A stretch of DNA of 7,910 nt, from assembly GCA_964526035.1 (NCBI GenBank), contig CAZGKE010000154.1, forward strand, positions 1 to 7,910, in the 5' to 3' direction. This stretch comes from DAOMOD01 sp964526035 (GTDB taxonomy: Bacteria; Pseudomonadota; Gammaproteobacteria; Xanthomonadales; BPKI01). The notes under the pieces were generated by a model. It was not told the DNA's origin and did no database searches. It saw nothing but the letters and a program-made list of their open reading frames with translations. This document shows positions 5,872 through 7,910 of the stretch, in pieces. Both the position numbers and the translations under genes were made by a program. The stretch's first letter is position 1; each line of letters starts with the position of its first letter.

Positions 5872-7110
5872 TTGAATCACGCCATGCACCTCGGACGCAT
5901 CCTCGATCGCACCCTGCGCGAATCCGGCGCGCGCCTGCGCGCCGGACTGATCCGCCTGTGCGGCGATTTCGATGCGGCGGAGGATGCGCTGCAGGAAGCC
6001 TGTGCGCGCGCGTTGGTGGCGTGGCCGCGTGACGGCCTTCCGACCAGTCCCGGTGCCTGGCTCAATACCGTGGCGCGGCGCATCGCCATCGACCGCATGC
6101 GTCGCGACCGTCATGTCCCGCTGCCGGACGACATCGAAGCCGATGCCGATGATCCATGGCCGGACAATCCCTCCGGCATCGACGACGACCGCCTGCGCCT
6201 GCTGTTCACCTGCTGCCATCCGGCGCTGGCGCCGGAGCAAAGCGTGGCGCTGGCGTTGCGCACGCTGTGCGGCCTGACCACACGCGAGATCGGCCGTGCT
6301 TTCTTGATCGCTGAAGCGAGCGCCGCGCAGCGTCTGGTGCGCGCCAAACACAAGATCCGCGCCGCCGGCATCGCTTACGAGGTTCCCGACCGCGCCCATC
6401 TCCGCGAACGCCTGGCCGCCGTGCTCGCGGTCATCTACCTGGTGTTCAACGAAGGCTACGCGGCCACCGACGCAGCCGACCTCATGCGCCCCGACCTGTG
6501 CATCGAGGCCATCCGTATGGCGCGTCTCGCCGCTGCGCTGATGCCGGACGAGCCAGAGGCGCTGGGGCTTCTGGCGCTGCTTCTTCTGACTGAAGCCCGG
6601 CGCGAATCACGCATCGATGCAAATGGCGCGCTGGTACCGCTGGAGGATCAGAACCGCAGTCGCTGGGACCGCGCAGCCATCAGCGAAGGCACCGCAATTC
6701 TGGACAGCGCCGTGGCGCTGCGCATGCCGGGTCCGTACCAGATCCAGGCCGCCATCGCGGCGCTGCACGGCGCAGCGGCGACCGCAGACGCCACCGACTG
6801 GCCGCAGATCCTGCTTCTCTATCGTCGTCTGCTTGCGCTGCAGCCGAGTCCGGTGATCGAACTCAACGCCGCCGTCGCGCTCGGCATGGCCGAAGGCGCC
6901 TCGCGCGGACTCGAATGGATCGAACGCATCAACGCCTCAGGCGCCCTGCCCCACTACCATTTGCTGCACGCCGCGAAAGCCGACCTGCTGCGGCGCCTGG
7001 GGCATGTCGAGGCCGCCTGCACGGCGTACGGCATCGCGCTGAAGCTGGTCGGCAACGGCGCGGAGCAGCGCTACCTGATGGCGCGCATGCAAGCCTGCCA
7101 GGAAAGCTGA
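5872..7110 (+). CDS. ECF42-group RNA polymerase sigma factor with TPR-like C-terminal extension
   Basis: The 412-residue product is about twice the size of a plain ECF sigma factor. Sigma region 2 (about 22-80) shows LIRLCGDFDAAEDALQEA, WPRDGLP and AWLNTVARRIAIDRMRR. The linker has the group signature LLFTCCHPAL (110-119). Region 4 (about 125-170) has LCGLTTREIGRAFLI followed by AQRLVRAKHKI. The extension (about 175-412) carries IYLVFNEGY, LLLLTEARR, SRWDRAAI, YQIQAAIAALHG, LYRRLLALQPSPVIELNAAVA and HLLHAAKADLLRRLGH, the helical TPR-like domain of ECF42 proteins. This group works without a classical anti-sigma factor, and the extension is thought to control activity. TTG 5872 is chosen for its ribosome binding site; ATG 5848 or ATG 5884 remain possible, adding eight or removing four residues. 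The gene follows the DGPF gene by about 180 bases of repeat DNA and converges on the permease gene with 32 bases between stops. Confidence 0.93.
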   Translation: MNHAMHLGRILDRTLRESGARLRAGLIRLCGDFDAAEDALQEACARALVAWPRDGLPTSPGAWLNTVARRIAIDRMRRDRHVPLPDDIEADADDPWPDNPSGIDDDRLRLLFTCCHPALAPEQSVALALRTLCGLTTREIGRAFLIAEASAAQRLVRAKHKIRAAGIAYEVPDRAHLRERLAAVLAVIYLVFNEGYAATDAADLMRPDLCIEAIRMARLAAALMPDEPEALGLLALLLLTEARRESRIDANGALVPLEDQNRSRWDRAAISEGTAILDSAVALRMPGPYQIQAAIAALHGAAATADATDWPQILLLYRRLLALQPSPVIELNAAVALGMAEGASRGLEWIERINASGALPHYHLLHAAKADLLRRLGHVEAACTAYGIALKLVGNGAEQRYLMARMQACQES

Positions 7111-7142
7111 GGCTACTGCACCTGCCCATTCTCCGAGGTCGC

Positions 7143-7910
7143 TTACTCCTGCCGCAGCGCCTGCGCAGGTGACACCCGCCTGACGCCGCGCGCAGGCCCC
7201 CAGCTCGCCGCCAGCGCGGCCAGCAGCATCACCAGCAGCACCAAACCCAGCGTCAGCGGATCGAAAGCCGACACGTTGAACAGCTGCGCCGCGAGCACCT
7301 GTCCCACCGCCAGCGCAGCCGCCAAACCCAGCGCCAACCCGGGCAGCACCGTGCGCAGCGCCCCGCCCATCACCTCCCGCGACAGCCGCTCGGGACTGGC
7401 GCCCAGCGCCAGCTTGACGCCGAACTCACCGCGCCGGCTGGCGACCCAGAACTGGACCAGTGCGAACAGACCGGTGCCGCACAGAAGCAGGCAGACCAAG
7501 GCAAAGCCGATCAGCAGGGAAAGCAGCGGCATGCGCGGCGCCAGGGACAGTCGCACCCAGTCCTGGATGCTGGCCACGCGGTCCACGCGCAGGCCGTGGA
7601 TGCCTGCCAACTCCTCCAGCCGCGGCCGCATGCCGTGGAGCCCGGCTTCCACCCGCAGCAGCACGAAGCGCGCAGGCATCGAACTATCTGCTGGCGTCCC
7701 CAGCTGGCGATACACGCTTCCGGTCTCGACGGTCTCGTTGGGAGCAAAGTGCTGCGCCGTCCGCACCACGCCGACGATGCGCGCCGGCTGGTATACGCCT
7801 TGCCCCACCGGCACGCCCACTTCGACGCCCAGGGGATCGCGACCTTCAAGGTGGCGCGAGACGAAGGTTTCGTCCACCACCACGGCGCTGGTCGGAGTAT
7901 CGCCGGTATC
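7143..7910 (-). CDS. ABC transporter permease, FtsX/MacB type, C-terminal part (cut by the window edge)
   Basis: The frame is open to the window end, so 255 C-terminal residues are visible and the start lies beyond 7910. The first part is the end of a MacB-type periplasmic core domain (VVVDETFVSRHLEGRDPLG, a common ending before the second FtsX domain). Three transmembrane segments follow, at about visible residues 128-156, 184-211 and 218-237. The cytoplasmic loop RRGEFGVKLALGAS and the terminal RRVSPAQALRQE are typical of FtsX-like permeases. Such proteins couple an ATPase to export or to extracytoplasmic signalling. The large MacB-like arrangement would also fit an ADOP-type duplicated permease, but only the second half could be judged. 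Partner genes are outside the window. Confidence 0.9.
   Translation of the reverse strand, partial: DTGDTPTSAVVVDETFVSRHLEGRDPLGVEVGVPVGQGVYQPARIVGVVRTAQHFAPNETVETGSVYRQLGTPADSSMPARFVLLRVEAGLHGMRPRLEELAGIHGLRVDRVASIQDWVRLSLAPRMPLLSLLIGFALVCLLLCGTGLFALVQFWVASRRGEFGVKLALGASPERLSREVMGGALRTVLPGLALGLAAALAVGQVLAAQLFNVSAFDPLTLGLVLLVMLLAALAASWGPARGVRRVSPAQALRQE

Noticed and set aside
5849..5873. Second ECF42-type promoter directly before the sigma gene
   Set aside because: TGTCGG at 5849-5854 is near the -35 motif, but no CG(A/T)C follows at the right distance and it would lie inside or too close to the start.
7111..7142. Bidirectional terminator between the sigma and permease genes
   Set aside because: The 32 bases show no convincing stem-loop.

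Overview
The window reads as ordinary chromosome from a GC-rich gammaproteobacterium. The likeliest placement is the Lysobacterales/Xanthomonadales (Lysobacteraceae or Rhodanobacteraceae). The support is indirect: strong G/C preference at third codon positions, three different kinds of palindromic intergenic repeat of the type common in such genomes, and a VTGSR peptide typical of TonB-dependent receptors in this order. No rRNA, tRNA, CRISPR array, transposase or phage gene is visible.

Left part (1-3133, + strand). After a hairpin-forming intergenic repeat (21-71) comes a two-component operon. It encodes an OmpR/PhoB-type response regulator (165-872) and a 754-residue membrane sensor histidine kinase (869-3133), translationally coupled by an ATGA overlap. 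The regulator has no Shine-Dalgarno sequence. A -10-like hexamer lies exactly where a leaderless mRNA would need it, and a TTTACA-N5-TTTGCA direct repeat upstream looks like an autoregulatory operator. The kinase is the most unusual gene here. Its roughly 465-residue periplasmic region carries a long Pro/Ser/Glu/Ala-rich linker containing a near-perfect Ton-box/plug-start peptide (LDAITVTGSRVRRSDVE), something normally found at the N-terminus of outer-membrane TonB-dependent receptors.

Middle part (3134-5197). A REP-like inverted repeat follows the kinase. Next is a minus-strand M23 (LytM) peptidase that keeps its zinc motifs but lacks a signal peptide and the usual N-terminal part, so it is probably 5'-truncated. 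An unexplained stretch of 266 bases (3993-4258) separates it from a plus-strand lipoprotein gene of unknown function, which is visibly less GC-rich than its neighbours.

Right part (5198-7910). A DGPF/YCII-domain gene (5340-5693) is followed by an ECF42-type sigma factor gene with a C-terminal TPR-like extension (about 5872-7110). This pairing is a known conserved association without an anti-sigma factor. Upstream of the DGPF gene, TGTCGA-N16-CGTC agrees with the ECF42 promoter motif as I recall it, which suggests the sigma factor drives its own partner gene. A 90-bp inverted repeat, followed by a competing smaller hairpin, sits between the two genes. Converging on the sigma gene from the minus strand is the C-terminal part of an FtsX/MacB-type ABC transporter permease, cut by the window edge.
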